Below are positions 16,789 through 16,876 of a DNA stretch of 16,876 bases, one piece after another. Positions within the stretch are counted from its first letter, which is position 1. Each line of letters begins with the position of its first letter. The notes under the pieces were generated by a model. The model made no database searches and was not told the origin of the DNA. It saw only the letters and a list, made by a program, of their open reading frames with translations. This stretch comes from CAJXJP01 sp034111025. GTDB lineage: Bacteria; Patescibacteriota; Gracilibacteria; BD1-5; UBA6164. The translations under genes were made by a program, and so were the position numbers. The DNA lies in assembly GCA_034111025.1 (NCBI GenBank), contig JAWUYB010000056.1, positions 1-16,876 of the forward strand, given 5' to 3'.

Positions 16789-16876
16789 ATGGATATGTGT
16801 GAAAATTTGCTGACTAGCGGATATTTATATGAATGTAATAGTACATATATTTGGATTTCAGTCGCAATCATAATTT
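16789..16876 (+). CDS. 5' end of an unknown gene, cut by the window edge
   Basis: GGGAGG (16779-16784) lies 4 nt before the ATG, the strongest well-placed ribosome binding site in the window. Twenty-nine codons are visible: MDMCENLLTSGYLYECNSTY, then WISVAIII. The hydrophobic end suggests the start of a membrane segment. The single glycine is GGA. Too little is present to name a family. Confidence 0.55.
   Translation, partial: MDMCENLLTSGYLYECNSTYIWISVAIII

Noticed and set aside
1..16876. tRNA, rRNA, CRISPR array or mobile element
   Set aside because: I found no GC-richer cloverleaf-like region, no regularly spaced repeats and no transposase or integrase motifs.

Overview
The window is very AT-rich DNA from a bacterium that reads UGA as glycine (translation table 25). 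In-frame TGA codons sit exactly where conserved glycines belong: the GxGTR loop of GalU, the water-activating loop of uracil-DNA glycosylase, the glycine loop of a diaminopimelate-decarboxylase-like enzyme, and the GGGR and PGE motifs of ComM. TGG still supplies tryptophan, so this is not the Mycoplasma code. Table 25 is known from Candidatus Absconditabacteria (SR1) and Gracilibacteria (BD1-5) of the candidate phyla radiation. I cannot tell these two apart from this window. Under the standard code nearly every gene here would look shattered. All coordinates below assume only TAA and TAG are stops.

Layout. Positions 1-930 hold a promoter-like element, a hairpin with a U-run, and two small unknown genes with clear Shine-Dalgarno sites and no UGA codons. 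Positions 960-4005 hold surface-glycan genes: a TagA/WecG-type glycosyltransferase and galU on the minus strand, and a GT4 glycosyltransferase going the other way. Positions 4020-5130 hold a small unknown minus-strand gene and a short SIS-domain sugar-phosphate protein, which ends inside a perfect 40-bp palindrome. Positions 5103-7837 are a tight minus-strand cluster: lipoprotein, shortened clamp-loader delta-prime (HolB-like) protein, and a type IV pilin-like protein with NHL-like repeats. ComM (8000-9541) is transcribed divergently from that cluster. Then follow a polysaccharide pyruvyl transferase, a lone diaminopimelate-decarboxylase-like enzyme, uracil-DNA glycosylase (minus strand) and a small unknown gene. 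Positions 13316-16275 are an operon of an M3 oligopeptidase, an RBBP9/YdeN-type hydrolase and a rhodanese. A small unknown gene and the start of another gene with a strong promoter and Shine-Dalgarno close the window.

Together the genes suggest a reduced cell that invests in its surface (UDP-glucose, lipid-linked glycan transfer, pyruvylation, a pilin-like protein and a lipoprotein), scavenges peptides, and processes DNA with ComM, a HolB-like protein and Ung. Gene ends are very compact: stop codons commonly lie in the arms of terminator hairpins, and convergent genes share one hairpin. I see no tRNA, rRNA, CRISPR array, transposase or phage gene.
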